From the NCBI RefSeq assembly GCF_003044935.1, contig NZ_POXP01000003.1, positions 248,001 through 312,000 on the forward strand: DNA of 64,000 bases, given 5' to 3'. This DNA comes from Neisseria subflava. GTDB taxonomy: Bacteria; Pseudomonadota; Gammaproteobacteria; Burkholderiales; Neisseriaceae. A program made the translations under genes and the position numbers. Positions 7,981 to 20,675 of this stretch are shown piece after piece; the first letter of the stretch is position 1, and every line of letters begins with the position of its first letter. Below the pieces are notes generated by a model. That model worked only from the letters and a program-made list of their open reading frames with translations, was not told the DNA's origin and did not search any database.

Positions 7981-8017
7981 AAAGGCCGTCTGAAAATGTC
8001 CAGACGGCCTTTTTATT
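7981..8017. terminator. DUS-pair terminator (TerC gene / anmK)
   Basis: AAAGGCCGTCTG (7981-7992) and CAGACGGCCTTT (8001-8012) with T-runs; it lies between convergent genes and can serve both. Confidence 0.85.
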
Positions 8018-8026
8018 TATCCGACT

Positions 8027-9130
8027 TTAGTTACCGTAATGTCCCGAGCCTAAAATTCGGTATGAATGTGCGCCCGTCGCATGGTAGGGATTGCTTGGAA
8101 CTTGATTGCACCAACAGGCTGCAAGCCAGGCAAAAGCGGCAGCTTCAACCCATTGCGGGTCAAGATGGAGCTTGGCTGTGCTGTGCAATTTGGTGTCGGG
8201 AGAAAACAGGGTTTCCAAGTCTTGCATCAAAACCGGATTGCGGATGCCGCCACCGCAGATATAAAGATGATGAATCGCCGGAGCAGCTTGTTTGGTCGCG
8301 TCAAAAATAGTTTGTGCAGTATAAAAGACCAATGTGCGTATCGCATCTTCCGGCTTTTCATTACCTTTCAGACGGCCTTGAAGCCAGCCTAGGGAAAACA
8401 ATTCTCGGCCTGTGCTTTTCGGATAAGGGCGGCTGAAGTAAGGATGATCGAGCAGGGAAGCGAGCAGGTCAGGGAGGATTTTGCCTTGTGCGGCTTTTTC
8501 CCCGTTTTTGTCGTAAGGCTGCTGCCAGATATGTTGCATCCATGCATCCATCAGCATATTGCCGGGGCCGGTATCGAAGCCGAAAGAAGGGCTGTCGGGC
8601 GGGAGGATGCTGATATTGGAAATGCCTCCAATGTTGAGTACGGCTCGGGTTTCATTCGCATCTTGAAATAGCGCTTCGTGAAAAGCGGGGACGAGGGGCG
8701 CACCTTGACCGTTGCAGGCAAGGTCGCGGCTGCGGAAGTCGCCGACCGTGAAAATGCCGGTCAGTTCGGCTAACAGGGAGAGGTTGACCAGTTGAATGCT
8801 GTAACCGTGTTCAGGCGCATGGCGGATGGTTTGTCCGTGGCAGCCGATCGCGGCAATGTCTTTGGCCGACAGGTTTTGTTCTGCCAATAGTTGTTGGACG
8901 GTTTGGGCGTATAGGCGGCTGAGTGTTTGCGCCAGGATATTGCTTCTGTGCAATTCATTTTCGCCTATGTCTTGCAGTGCCAACAATTCTTGGCGCAGGC
9001 CGTCTGAATAGGGTAGAAAGCTGTGGGCAACGGCTTGTTGCCATTGCTTGCCCTGCATTTGAATCAGTACGGCATCGGCACCGTCCATGCTGGTTCCTGA
9101 CATGATGCCGATATAGTATTGGGGTTGCAT
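8027..9130 (-). CDS. anmK: Anhydro-N-acetylmuramic acid kinase
   Basis: Protein of 367 residues, the usual AnmK length. It phosphorylates and opens 1,6-anhydro-MurNAc to MurNAc-6-phosphate during recycling of peptidoglycan fragments. The N-terminal ATP-binding motif GIMSGTSMDGADAVLI (about residues 8-23), GCHGQTIRH (about 92-100), the NIGGISN segment and GFDTGPGNMLMDAW (about 180-195) are all intact. It is divergent from the phosphate transporter and convergent with the TerC gene, so it is probably monocistronic. The start ATG has no competing upstream start. Confidence 0.96.
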   Translation of the reverse strand: MQPQYYIGIMSGTSMDGADAVLIQMQGKQWQQAVAHSFLPYSDGLRQELLALQDIGENELHRSNILAQTLSRLYAQTVQQLLAEQNLSAKDIAAIGCHGQTIRHAPEHGYSIQLVNLSLLAELTGIFTVGDFRSRDLACNGQGAPLVPAFHEALFQDANETRAVLNIGGISNISILPPDSPSFGFDTGPGNMLMDAWMQHIWQQPYDKNGEKAAQGKILPDLLASLLDHPYFSRPYPKSTGRELFSLGWLQGRLKGNEKPEDAIRTLVFYTAQTIFDATKQAAPAIHHLYICGGGIRNPVLMQDLETLFSPDTKLHSTAKLHLDPQWVEAAAFAWLAACWCNQVPSNPYHATGAHSYRILGSGHYGN

Positions 9131-9283
9131 TTCGGTTACAGAAAGAGAAGGTAAAACGACATTTTAACGCCTTTTGACGTTTTTACGGGAATTTCGGCAT
9201 TTAATGTAAATAGTTGGTGCAAGAAAGATTACAAAAAGGTTAAAATAACGCGACTCAACATGTTTTCCAAAAGGAAACTTTCC

Positions 9284-10858
9284 ATGGCTCAAACTCAGTC
9301 GAGTGCGAACTTGAAGCTGATTAATACGGTTTTTGCCGCTATGCTTGTGAGCATGGTCGGCTATTTTATTTATTGGGGTTTGGGTTATACCCACTACAAC
9401 CACTCCGGCCTGTTTATCCTTGCTACCTTTTTCGGCGTCTTCATGGCGTTTAATGTGGGTGGCAACGATATTGCCAACTCTTTCGGTACAAGTGTTGGCT
9501 CCGGCACATTGACCATTCCGCAAGCTTTGCTGATTGCGGCAGTATTTGAAGTCAGCGGCGCAGTGATTGCCGGTGGCGAGGTAACAGATACCATCCGTAA
9601 GGGTATTGTCGATTTGAATGGCATGCATCTGGATCCGATGCAGTTTGTCTTTATTATGATGTCTGCGCTTTTGGCTGCGGCATTGTGGCTACTTTTTGCA
9701 TCGCGCAAAGGTCTGCCGGTTTCTACGACACACGCCATTATCGGCGGTATCGTCGGTAGCGCCCTGTGTATGGCAGCATTGAACGGTGTGGATTCCGTTG
9801 CGCTGATTCAATGGGACAAGTTGGGCGAAATTGCCTTGTCTTGGATTTTGTCTCCGGTATTGGGCGGTATCGTTTCCTATCTATTGTTTTCACGAATTAA
9901 GAAAAACGTTTTGGACTACAACTCTTGGGCCGATAATACGCTCAAAGGCATCAAGTTTGAGAAGAAAGCCTATAAAGAAGAACACCGCCTGTTTTTTGAA
10001 GCCTTGAGTGAATCTGAAAAAGTCGAATACGCCACCAAAATGGCGCACGATGCCCAAATTTATGATGAGCCGGACTTTGATCCTGAAGAATTACAGTCTG
10101 AGTATTATCGCGGTCTGCACCGCTTTGACAGCCGTAAGGGCGAAGTAGATTCTTACAAAGCCCTGCATTCCTGGGTACCGTTTATTGCTTCTGTCGGCGG
10201 TATGATGATTGCGGCCATGTTGATTTTCAAAGGTCTGAAAAATCTGCATTTGGGTATGAGCAACGTCAACAGCTTCCTGACCATTTTCATGATCGGCGCG
10301 GCTATTTGGATGGGTACGTTTGTATTCGCCAAAAGTTTGAAACGCAAAGATTTGGATAAATCGACTTTCCAAATGTTCTCATGGATGCAGGTATTTACCG
10401 CTTGCGGTTTTGCATTCAGCCATGGTGCAAACGATATTGCCAATGCGATTGGTCCGTTTGCCGCGATTATGGATGTGTTGCGTACCAACAGCATTACTGC
10501 CCAAAACGCCGTGCCGCCGATTGCCATGTTGACTTTCGGTATCGCTTTGATCGTCGGCTTGTGGTTTGTCGGCAAAGAAGTGATTAAAACCGTAGGCACC
10601 AGCTTGGCAGAAATGCACCCCGCGTCAGGCTTCTCAGCAGAGCTTTCTGCCGCCGCCGTCGTGATGGCCGCATCATTTATGGGCTTGCCTGTTTCCAGTA
10701 CCCATATTTTGGTGGGTGCCGTTTTGGGTATCGGCTTGGTTAACCGCAATGCCAACTGGAAATTGATGAAACCGATCGGCCTTGCTTGGGTTATTACCTT
10801 GCCTGCCGCTGCCGTTTTGTCTGTTGTCAGCTATTTGGTTTTGCAAGCCGTGTTTTAA
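9284..10858 (+). CDS. Inorganic phosphate transporter, Pit family
   Basis: Polytopic membrane protein of about 524 residues that takes up phosphate (as a metal-phosphate complex in characterised Pit proteins) with protons. The two inverted PHO4 signatures are present: GGNDIANSFGTSVGSGT in the first half and GANDIANAIGPFAA in the second, each before a helix bundle. A soluble loop of about 90 residues separates the halves. The start is taken at ATG 9284 because AAGGAA (9271-9276) lies 7 bases before it; ATG 9260 would add eight residues and has no ribosome site. No partner gene such as a PhoU-like regulator is adjacent. Confidence 0.9.
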   Translation: MAQTQSSANLKLINTVFAAMLVSMVGYFIYWGLGYTHYNHSGLFILATFFGVFMAFNVGGNDIANSFGTSVGSGTLTIPQALLIAAVFEVSGAVIAGGEVTDTIRKGIVDLNGMHLDPMQFVFIMMSALLAAALWLLFASRKGLPVSTTHAIIGGIVGSALCMAALNGVDSVALIQWDKLGEIALSWILSPVLGGIVSYLLFSRIKKNVLDYNSWADNTLKGIKFEKKAYKEEHRLFFEALSESEKVEYATKMAHDAQIYDEPDFDPEELQSEYYRGLHRFDSRKGEVDSYKALHSWVPFIASVGGMMIAAMLIFKGLKNLHLGMSNVNSFLTIFMIGAAIWMGTFVFAKSLKRKDLDKSTFQMFSWMQVFTACGFAFSHGANDIANAIGPFAAIMDVLRTNSITAQNAVPPIAMLTFGIALIVGLWFVGKEVIKTVGTSLAEMHPASGFSAELSAAAVVMAASFMGLPVSSTHILVGAVLGIGLVNRNANWKLMKPIGLAWVITLPAAAVLSVVSYLVLQAVF

Positions 10859-10880
10859 TTGATTATTTTATTTCAAAAGG

Positions 10881-10910
10881 CCGTCTGAAAGATATTTCAG
10901 ACGGTTAATT
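10881..10910 (+). terminator. DUS-pair terminator after phosphate transporter
   Basis: CCGTCTGAAA (10881-10890), loop GATA, TTTCAGACGG (10895-10904), then a T-rich stretch. Confidence 0.8.
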
Positions 10911-10976
10911 TTGTAAGGTATAAATTTTAGTTTGTTTTAACGATGTATAAATCATGCTGTTCAATGTTTGAACTGA

Positions 10977-11078
10977 TATAAGAATAATCAAGGTAATAGA
11001 GAAATACCTTATTGGGAATATCTTAGCAAAGATTTTGGTTTCAAAACTTGGCTTGGTGAGGGAAAAAGCTATTTTTAA
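10977..11078 (+). pseudogene. Short relic reading frame
   Basis: Between the transporter and proQ there are 336 bases without an intact gene. A 33-codon open stretch with coding-like composition (containing IPYWEYLSKDFGFKTWLGEG) ends at TAA 11076-11078 but has no start codon. It is AT-rich like the relic at 5394 and may be the end of a lost accessory gene. No family is recognised. Confidence 0.3.
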
Positions 11079-11105
11079 TCAGTCTACTATAAGGTTAAGG
11101 CAATA

Positions 11106-11155
11106 AAAAAGCCCCAATTCATCGATGTTAAAGATGTCGTATTGAATTGGGGTCT
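11106..11155 (-). terminator. Terminator of proQ
   Basis: CCCCAATTCA and TGAATTGGGG form a 10-bp stem across a loop of about 25 bases; read on the minus strand the stem is followed by CTTTTTTATT. Confidence 0.75.
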
Positions 11156-11194
11156 CTATTTATTTAGTGCAAGCCTTATCAGGCCGTCTGAACA

Positions 11195-11632
11195 TTATTC
11201 GGCAGCTTCGTTGGTCTCCGCTTGTACAGGAGCCGCTTCTGTTTCAGCGGTAGCCTTAGCGGCTTGGCGTTCGGCTTGTGCAGCTAATGCCTGTTGAACG
11301 GCTGGGTGCTGTTGGGCGATGGTTTGTTCTTCTGCGCTGACTTCGCCTTTGAAGCGGTTGTTCAAGTCAAAACGTTTGCCGCCGCGAGCCAGGGCTTTCA
11401 GATAGCGTGGACGGCGGCAGTGGTTGGCCAGTACGCGTGCAATCAGTGCAGGGTCGTATTGGGGTAGGGCGGCAACCAAGTCTTGGTCGATGCCAACGGC
11501 CAACGGTTTGAATCGTTTGAAAACATCATATTTGCCGTAAATGTGGTCGGCAATCATGTCTGTCTGTTTTTTCTTGCTCATGGTTTGGACGGCAGATTTC
11601 AGCGCAGCGCCCAAAGCGGTTTCTTGTGCCAT
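11195..11632 (-). CDS. proQ: ProQ/FinO-family RNA chaperone
   Basis: Protein of 145 residues, the minimal ProQ form of Neisseria (compare meningococcal NMB1681): a FinO domain at about residues 1-110 and a short alanine/glutamate-rich tail. Conserved features include DVFKRFKPLAVGI, the LANHCRRPRYLKAL helix and GGKRFDLN. ProQ binds structured 3' ends of sRNAs and mRNAs and can protect transcripts from decay. It is monocistronic, with its own hairpin terminator. The ATG at 11632 is the only start that keeps the N-terminal helix. Confidence 0.93.
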   Translation of the reverse strand: MAQETALGAALKSAVQTMSKKKQTDMIADHIYGKYDVFKRFKPLAVGIDQDLVAALPQYDPALIARVLANHCRRPRYLKALARGGKRFDLNNRFKGEVSAEEQTIAQQHPAVQQALAAQAERQAAKATAETEAAPVQAETNEAAE

Positions 11633-11750
11633 TGCGGTTGTATTCCTCTAAATATAAATCCGTATTTTCGTCATACGGCAATAAGGTGCTATTGTAGTAT
11701 AAAGACTGTGATTTGGCTAAATTTTTCTGAGAATATTCAGAAATAAACGG

Positions 11751-12851
11751 TTATTTTTCCAATTTGGCAATGTCCGGTGTATTAACCTGAACATCGGCAT
11801 TTTGCGCACGATGGCGTAAGGCGTGGTCGATCAAGACCAATGCCAGCATGGCTTCTGCAATCGGAGCGGCGCGTAATCCGACGCAGGGGTCGTGGCGGCC
11901 GTGTGTGGCAAGCTCGACAGGGTTGCCCTCTATATCAATACTGCGGCGCGGTGTGGCGATGGAACTGGTCGGTTTGATGGCAATATTTACATGAATGTTT
12001 TGTCCGGTGCTGATGCCGCCCAAGATGCCGCCTGAGTGGTTGGATAGAAAACCTTGTGGCGTGAGCTCGTCACCGTGTTCGCTGCCACGTTGCGTTACGC
12101 TATTAAAACCTGCGCCGATTTCCACACCTTTGACAGCATTGATGCCCATCATGGCATAGGCAATTTCTGCATCGAGGCGGTCAAAAACAGGTTCGCCCAA
12201 GCCGACAGGGACATTGGCTGCTTCGATATGAAGTTTTGCGCCGACAGAATCCAATGATTTGCGCACGCTGTCCATATAGTTTTCCAAGTCCTCAATTTGG
12301 CTTTGGTTTGCTGCAAAAAAAGGATTTTGGGAAATATATTCGTAGCCTTCAAACTGGATTTCTTTTTCACCGACTTGGGTAACGTAGGCGGTAATTTCAG
12401 TGCCGAATTTTTCTTTCAGCCATTTTTTTGCAACTGCTCCGGCGGCAACGCGGGCAGCGGTTTCGCGGGCGGAACTTCTACCGCCGCCGCGATAGTCGCG
12501 TGTACCGTATTTGTGCCAGTAGGTGTAATCGGCGTGACCAGGGCGGAAGCTGGTGGCGATATTGCCATAGTCTTTGCTGCGTTGGTCGGTATTGCGGATT
12601 AGGAGGGCAATGGGTGTACCGGTGGTTTTGCCTTCGAATACGCCGGAGAGGATTTCGACTTGGTCGGCTTCGCGGCGCTGGGTAACGTGGCGGCTGGTGC
12701 CGGGTTTGCGGCGATCAAGGTCAAGCTGGATATCCGCTTCGCTCAGTTCTAATCCGGGCGGGCAGCCATCAATGATGCAGCCCAAGCCTGCGCCGTGGCT
12801 TTCGCCGAAAGTGGTAACGGTAAAGATTTGTCCGAAGGTGTTGCCTGCCAT
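11751..12851 (-). CDS. aroC: Chorismate synthase
   Basis: Protein of 366 residues, the normal AroC length. It converts 5-enolpyruvylshikimate-3-phosphate to chorismate with reduced FMN, the last shikimate-pathway step. The three chorismate synthase signatures are present: [18 protein letters not shown] near residue 15, [20 protein letters not shown] near 127 and [17 protein letters not shown] near 320. It lies downstream of secA on the same strand, separated by a DUS pair. No other aro gene is in the window. Confidence 0.97.
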   Translation of the reverse strand: MAGNTFGQIFTVTTFGESHGAGLGCIIDGCPPGLELSEADIQLDLDRRKPGTSRHVTQRREADQVEILSGVFEGKTTGTPIALLIRNTDQRSKDYGNIATSFRPGHADYTYWHKYGTRDYRGGGRSSARETAARVAAGAVAKKWLKEKFGTEITAYVTQVGEKEIQFEGYEYISQNPFFAANQSQIEDLENYMDSVRKSLDSVGAKLHIEAANVPVGLGEPVFDRLDAEIAYAMMGINAVKGVEIGAGFNSVTQRGSEHGDELTPQGFLSNHSGGILGGISTGQNIHVNIAIKPTSSIATPRRSIDIEGNPVELATHGRHDPCVGLRAAPIAEAMLALVLIDHALRHRAQNADVQVNTPDIAKLEK

Positions 12852-12907
12852 AGGGATACTCTTTTGAAATTGGGTTTGGAAATTTTTTGCTTGTTTGGAT
12901 AATTCTC

Positions 12908-12970
12908 AGGCCGTCTGAACAGGGAAACGAGAATCTTTGATTTCGTTTTTACACTTGTTCAGACGGCCTT
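12908..12970 (-). terminator. DUS inverted repeat between secA and aroC
   Basis: AGGCCGTCTGAACA (12908-12921) pairs with TGTTCAGACGGCCT (12956-12969) as a 14-bp stem around a 34-base loop. There is no T-run on the minus side, so termination for secA is uncertain. Confidence 0.5.
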
Positions 12971-12983
12971 TTGAGATGACTGC

Positions 12984-15737
<2,754 letters not shown>

Positions 15738-15891
15738 GAATAATTCCTGCGCCTTGATATAATAGTGGGCGAAATTGGGATTTTAACACAAGCGCTTGTA
15801 TAACGCGGTAATGCTGTTTGAAATAAAGGCGGTTTTGCTGTATTTCAATTGTAATTGTTTGGTTAATTTACTGAAAGGCCGTCTGAAATAT

Positions 15892-16314
15892 ATGGATTTA
15901 GCACAATTGGGCAAGCGCGATCATTTACTGGCGGGCTTGTTGCAACAATCGCAACAATGGCGGAAATTGGATGCAAAAGTCAAAACGGTTTTGCCGGCCA
16001 ACCTGCATCCGCATTTTCAGACGGCCTGCGTAGAAGACGGAAGATTGGTTTTGCTTGCTGCCAACAATATGGCTGCTTCGCGTTTAAAAATGATCCTGCC
16101 TGCCATGTTGCCTAAGTTGCAAGCATTGCATGACGGAATACGCGAAGTGGCGGTCAGGGTGGTCCCAAAACCGCCTCCTCAGCCGAAAACCAACAGCTTG
16201 CGATTGAGCGAGGCTGCTTTGGACAGCTTCGATGCAGCTGCGGCCAAATTGGAAGGCAGGCATCCCGAATTGGCAGCGGCATTGGCAGAATTGGTACGCA
16301 AGCACAGCCGCTAA
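15892..16314 (+). CDS. DciA-like protein (DUF721)
   Basis: Protein of 140 residues of the DUF721 family, whose founding member DciA helps load the replicative helicase DnaB in bacteria without DnaC/DnaI. The start is placed at ATG 15892; an upstream in-frame ATG at 15796 would add 32 residues that include a DUS-encoded stretch (KGRLKYM) and is unlikely. The N-terminal KH-like core (about 1-90) contains VDGRLVLLAANNMAASRLKM-like strand and helix order (here EDGRLVLLAANN); the tail is alanine-rich and helical. Neisseria lack DnaC, which fits a DciA role. Confidence 0.75.
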   Translation: MDLAQLGKRDHLLAGLLQQSQQWRKLDAKVKTVLPANLHPHFQTACVEDGRLVLLAANNMAASRLKMILPAMLPKLQALHDGIREVAVRVVPKPPPQPKTNSLRLSEAALDSFDAAAAKLEGRHPELAAALAELVRKHSR

Positions 16315-16556
16315 AATCATGCTGAATGGGATTATGGTTAATAAATGTTAAAATTTATTTCATTTGACTGATAGCATCTAATACTAAAGAAATACGACCT
16401 AAACAGTAACTGTTTTCTTTTAGGTAAACTGATGTAAACTTGGCCTGAAATTTTGATTTCGTGTGAAGTTTGTAGCAAAATAACGCCTGAATTTCTTATC
16501 ACTCTGCGTGAATAAGTTTAAGTTTGACATTTGCCTTTGTTAATATATTCGCGCGG

Positions 16557-16572
16557 GTTCTATTAATAGAAC
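16557..16572. promoter_or_regulatory. Perfect 16-bp palindrome upstream of laz
   Basis: GTTCTATTAATAGAAC is a perfect palindrome 33 bases before the laz start codon. A TTGACA at 16524-16529 lies upstream, with AT-rich bases TAATATATT between. The symmetry and place suggest an operator for a dimeric regulator; none is identified. The rest of the 291-base gap between dciA-like and laz shows no gene. Confidence 0.45.
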
Positions 16573-16605
16573 TTAACAAGACTCTCATCATTAGGAGATA
16601 CATCA

Positions 16606-17184
16606 ATGAAAGCTTATCTGGCTCTGATTTCCGCTGCCGTTATCGGCTTGGCTGCATGCTCTCAAGAAGCTGCAAAACCTGCTGAAGCACCTGCTGCTTC
16701 CGCTGCTTCTGAAGCTGCTCCTGCAGAAACTACTGCACCTGCCGATGCCGCTCCTGCCTCTGAAGCTGCTCCAGCCGATGCTGCCGCCGCTCCTGCTGCC
16801 GGCAACTGCGCAACTACTGTTGAAGCCAACGACGCTATGCAGTTCAACACTAAAGAAATCCAAGTAAGCAAAGCTTGTAAAGAATTCACCATCACTTTGA
16901 AACACACCGGTACCCAACCTAAAGAAAGCATGGGTCACAACATCGTCATCGGTAAAGCCGAAGACATGGACGGTATTTTCAAAGACGGTGCCGGTGCTGC
17001 TGCAACTGACTACGTTAAACCTGACGACGCACGCGTTGTTGCCCACACCAAACTGGTTGGCGGCGGCGAAGAAGCTTCCCTGACTCTGGATCCTGCTAAA
17101 TTGGCTGGCGGCGAATACAAATTCGCTTGTACCTTCCCAGGTCACGGTGCTTTGATGAATGGTAAAGTTACTTTGGTTGACTAA
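16606..17184 (+). CDS. laz: Lipid-modified azurin (H.8 lipoprotein)
   Basis: Outer-membrane copper protein of 192 residues. The lipobox LAAC places the lipidated cysteine at 18. A low-complexity Ala/Pro/Glu linker (about 20-66, the H.8 epitope region) holds the azurin domain away from the membrane. The copper ligands His111, Cys175, His180 and Met184 and the disulfide pair Cys68/Cys91 are all in place. Laz passes electrons, probably to nitrite reductase AniA or cytochrome peroxidase, and protects against oxidants. The start follows TAGGAG at 16591-16596. It is followed by its own terminator, so it is a single-gene unit. Confidence 0.96.
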   Translation: MKAYLALISAAVIGLAACSQEAAKPAEAPAASAASEAAPAETTAPADAAPASEAAPADAAAAPAAGNCATTVEANDAMQFNTKEIQVSKACKEFTITLKHTGTQPKESMGHNIVIGKAEDMDGIFKDGAGAAATDYVKPDDARVVAHTKLVGGGEEASLTLDPAKLAGGEYKFACTFPGHGALMNGKVTLVD

Positions 17185-17206
17185 TCCGCATTAAGCTTAA
17201 AAACAG

Positions 17207-17233
17207 ACAGCCTGCCTTGCGCAGGCTGTTTTG
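17207..17233 (+). terminator. Terminator of laz
   Basis: ACAGCCTGC (17207-17215), loop CTTGC, GCAGGCTGT (17221-17229), then TTTGTT. Confidence 0.9.
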
Positions 17234-17276
17234 TTATAATCTGGAAACATTAATTTAAGAATAAAACCTCAAAACC

Positions 17277-17786
17277 ATGAATCCGTTTGAAACCAAAAGC
17301 GTTACTTTTGCCGAACCCATTGAAATGCTGTACGCCTGTCATGGCAAAGTGCGCCGTTTCTGCAGCCAGGTTGCCATGTTGTCGGACTATATTGCCGAAA
17401 ACGGCTGCAATCAAATCGTTTTGCAAACCATCCGCCAGATTGCCCAATATTTTAATGTTGCCGCGCCGTTGCACCATGAAGACGAAGAGGAAAATTTCTT
17501 CCCGCTTCTATTGCAATATGCGCCGCAAGCTCAAGAAAGCGTTGACGAGCTGTTGCGCCAACATATCAGTCTGCACAACAACTGGGACGGCGTAGCGGCT
17601 GAATTTGCCAAGCTTGAAGCGGACAACGCCTATGTCCCCGATGCGGAAACGTTCAAACGCTTTGTCGCGGGATATGATGTTCATCTGGCGATTGAAGAGC
17701 CGCTGTTTGATATGGGCAAAACCTTTATCCCCAAAGAAAAACTGACCGAAATCGGTGAAATTATGGCCGCACGTCGCCGCAAATAA
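17277..17786 (+). CDS. Hemerythrin-domain protein
   Basis: Cytoplasmic four-helix protein of 169 residues of the hemerythrin HHE family. Candidate di-iron ligands are His near 19 (YACHGKVRR), [11 protein letters not shown] (about 65-75), HISLHNNW and HLAIEEPLF (about 138-146). Such proteins bind oxygen or nitric oxide, or protect iron-sulfur centres. Its position behind azurin and in a strain with nitrous oxide reductase genes suggests a link with denitrification stress, but this is inference. It ends 34 bases before the next gene with an AGGTCGTCTGAA DUS between. Confidence 0.85.
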   Translation: MNPFETKSVTFAEPIEMLYACHGKVRRFCSQVAMLSDYIAENGCNQIVLQTIRQIAQYFNVAAPLHHEDEEENFFPLLLQYAPQAQESVDELLRQHISLHNNWDGVAAEFAKLEADNAYVPDAETFKRFVAGYDVHLAIEEPLFDMGKTFIPKEKLTEIGEIMAARRRK

Positions 17787-17820
17787 GGTCGTCTGAAACA
17801 ATCGTCTTAAGGAATACACT

Positions 17821-18441
17821 ATGCTGACCCCAAAAAGTTGCGATTTGTTCAATATCCCTTTTTTCCAGTTTTCCCAGCTTAAAAAATACCAGCCTGAAAG
17901 CATTCCGCAAATCAAGGCAGACTATAAAGAAAACTGGCAGGTATGGCAGCAGCTAATCCAGCAGGTTGCCGCCGAATTGGGTGCACCGTTTGCGCCGCCG
18001 CATATCGAACGCTGGTGTAACGGCTGGCAGGTACGCGCTCATTTTTTTGCCTATTTTAAATACGAACAATATAAAAATTCCGCAGCGATTTTATCGATTT
18101 TGCTCAACCGCCGCCGTTTGAGCGTCAGCTTGGACTGGCATTGCTATAAAGCCGATGTCTCCCCCATTGCGCTGCCTGATTACAACCGCTGGCTGGATAA
18201 TTTTGACACTGAAAAATACGCTTCATTCGATATGTGGCACGGTGCGGAAAGCGAATATGACGACTACCGCACCGTCGCCCAACAAAGCGACGGCGATAGA
18301 AAGCTTCGAGACGACAAAGATTTCTTCTGTATCGGGAAGCACATCGAACGCAATGATTTGGGCAAGCAGGATGTTGCGAAATGGATAGCGGAAACAGTGG
18401 AAGAATTACTGCCGCTTTATGAAGCTTGCCATGGAAAATAA
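17821..18441 (+). CDS. Conserved protein of unknown function
   Basis: Soluble protein of 206 residues rich in Trp and Tyr, with no signal peptide or catalytic motif I can name. Segments such as HIERWCNGWQVRAHFFAYFKY and RRLSVSLDWHCYKAD suggest an alternating strand/helix fold. It follows the hemerythrin gene closely and may be cotranscribed with it. A DUS pair (18496-18530) lies behind it. Some Neisseria annotations label relatives 'glucose-6-phosphate 1-dehydrogenase family'; nothing in the sequence supports that activity. Confidence 0.75.
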   Translation: MLTPKSCDLFNIPFFQFSQLKKYQPESIPQIKADYKENWQVWQQLIQQVAAELGAPFAPPHIERWCNGWQVRAHFFAYFKYEQYKNSAAILSILLNRRRLSVSLDWHCYKADVSPIALPDYNRWLDNFDTEKYASFDMWHGAESEYDDYRTVAQQSDGDRKLRDDKDFFCIGKHIERNDLGKQDVAKWIAETVEELLPLYEACHGK

Positions 18442-18495
18442 CTCAGAATACCGAAAGGCAGACTGCCTATTCAGTATCTTCAAATAAACTCAAGG

Positions 18496-18535
18496 CCGTC
18501 TGAAAATTATATTTAGAACGTTTCAGACGGTCTGT
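18496..18535 (+). terminator. DUS-pair hairpin before dapE
   Basis: CCGTCTGAAA (18496-18505) and TTTCAGACGG (18521-18530) flank a 15-base loop; a weak T-run follows. Confidence 0.65.
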
Positions 18536-18547
18536 TTCTCAAAGTGA

Positions 18548-19687
<1,140 letters not shown>

Positions 19688-19785
19688 AAAGGCCGTACCG
19701 TAGGCTTTGAAAAACGATAGGGCGATACGATTCTTTTGCTCTTTCGGTTTTCTCTTAAGTTATCGATAATTGAACAAGGCAAAAT

Positions 19786-20541
19786 ATGATTACTCTGCCT
19801 TCTTTAAACGAGCTTCCATTAAAGTGGAATGAAATCCGCGAGCGACTGGAAACCTATTTTCCCACCGACCTCGAAACCCTGATGTATGAATGTTTGACGG
19901 AACACGAAGCCAAGCAGTTCGAGCAGGATTTTATTGACCGTATCGGCTGCACGCCCGAAGAATATGTCCGTATCCGCCGAGCCATCCGTCTGTTGGAAAC
20001 GCGTTATCCTGATAGTCCGAACGAACTGACTGCGGCCGCGGTTGCCACGTCGTTGGGCGAGATGTTGGCGGTGTTCGGCAGTAAGGGTTTGTGTCTGCTG
20101 GAATTTGTCGGGCAGAAACATATGGAACAGGAAATCATGGCTGTCCAAAAAGCTTTGCGTGGGCAGTTTATTTTTCAAGAAAATGAGCAAACGCAACTTT
20201 TACGCCAAGAATTGGATTTATACTTCCAAGGCCGTCTGAAAGTTTTTGCGACACCTTTGGAAACGATAGGTACAGCCTTTCAGCAGCAGGTATGGAATGC
20301 ACTGCTGACCATTCCTTACGGCGAAACGCGCAGCTACAAGGAGCAGGCGCAACAGTTGGGTAATCCTAAAGCCATTCGTGCCGTTGCCGCTGCAAACGGG
20401 CAGAACAAGGTGTCTATCTTGATTCCCTGCCACCGCGTTATCGGTAGCGACGGTAAGCTGACCGGCTACGCAGGCGGTTTGAACCGCAAACAATCGTTGC
20501 TTGCCTTGGAGCGAGGCGAGGTTCAGACGGCCTTGTTTTGA
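19786..20541 (+). CDS. O6-methylguanine-DNA methyltransferase with Ada-like N-terminal relic
   Basis: DNA repair protein of 251 residues. The C-terminal half is a complete Ogt/Ada alkyltransferase: GTAFQQQVWNALLTIPYGET, then the acceptor motif PCHRVIG with Cys215 and the closing GYAGGLNRKQSLL. The N-terminal 150 residues are not the usual Ogt domain alone: residues about 45-75 (FIDRIGCTPEEYVRIRRAIRLLE) resemble the second helix-turn-helix end of AraC-type domains as found in E. coli Ada. The Ada zinc-cysteine domain is absent. It looks like an Ada descendant that has lost its sensor and most of its DNA-binding half. One DUS lies inside the gene and another at its 3' end. Confidence 0.88.
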   Translation: MITLPSLNELPLKWNEIRERLETYFPTDLETLMYECLTEHEAKQFEQDFIDRIGCTPEEYVRIRRAIRLLETRYPDSPNELTAAAVATSLGEMLAVFGSKGLCLLEFVGQKHMEQEIMAVQKALRGQFIFQENEQTQLLRQELDLYFQGRLKVFATPLETIGTAFQQQVWNALLTIPYGETRSYKEQAQQLGNPKAIRAVAAANGQNKVSILIPCHRVIGSDGKLTGYAGGLNRKQSLLALERGEVQTALF

Positions 20542-20675
20542 GAGGATAAGAGGCTGCATTAGGGGCAGGCTTCGCACGCTGAAAAATTGAGTTGCAGAAG
20601 GTCGGGGAAGCCCGGAAAAATCTGCATGGAGAAAAATGTTGGGCAATGCCCACGCTAGAAAAAGAGAAATAAGAC

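Noticed and set aside
15796-15891. Upstream ATG extension of the DciA-like gene
   Set aside because: The added residues include a translated DUS and no DUF721 sequence; ATG 15892 fits the family's length.
16524-16552. Promoter for laz built on TTGACA at 16524
   Set aside because: No -10 element lies at 16-18 bases from it; the nearest AT-rich hexamers are 11-14 bases away, so a promoter call was not made.
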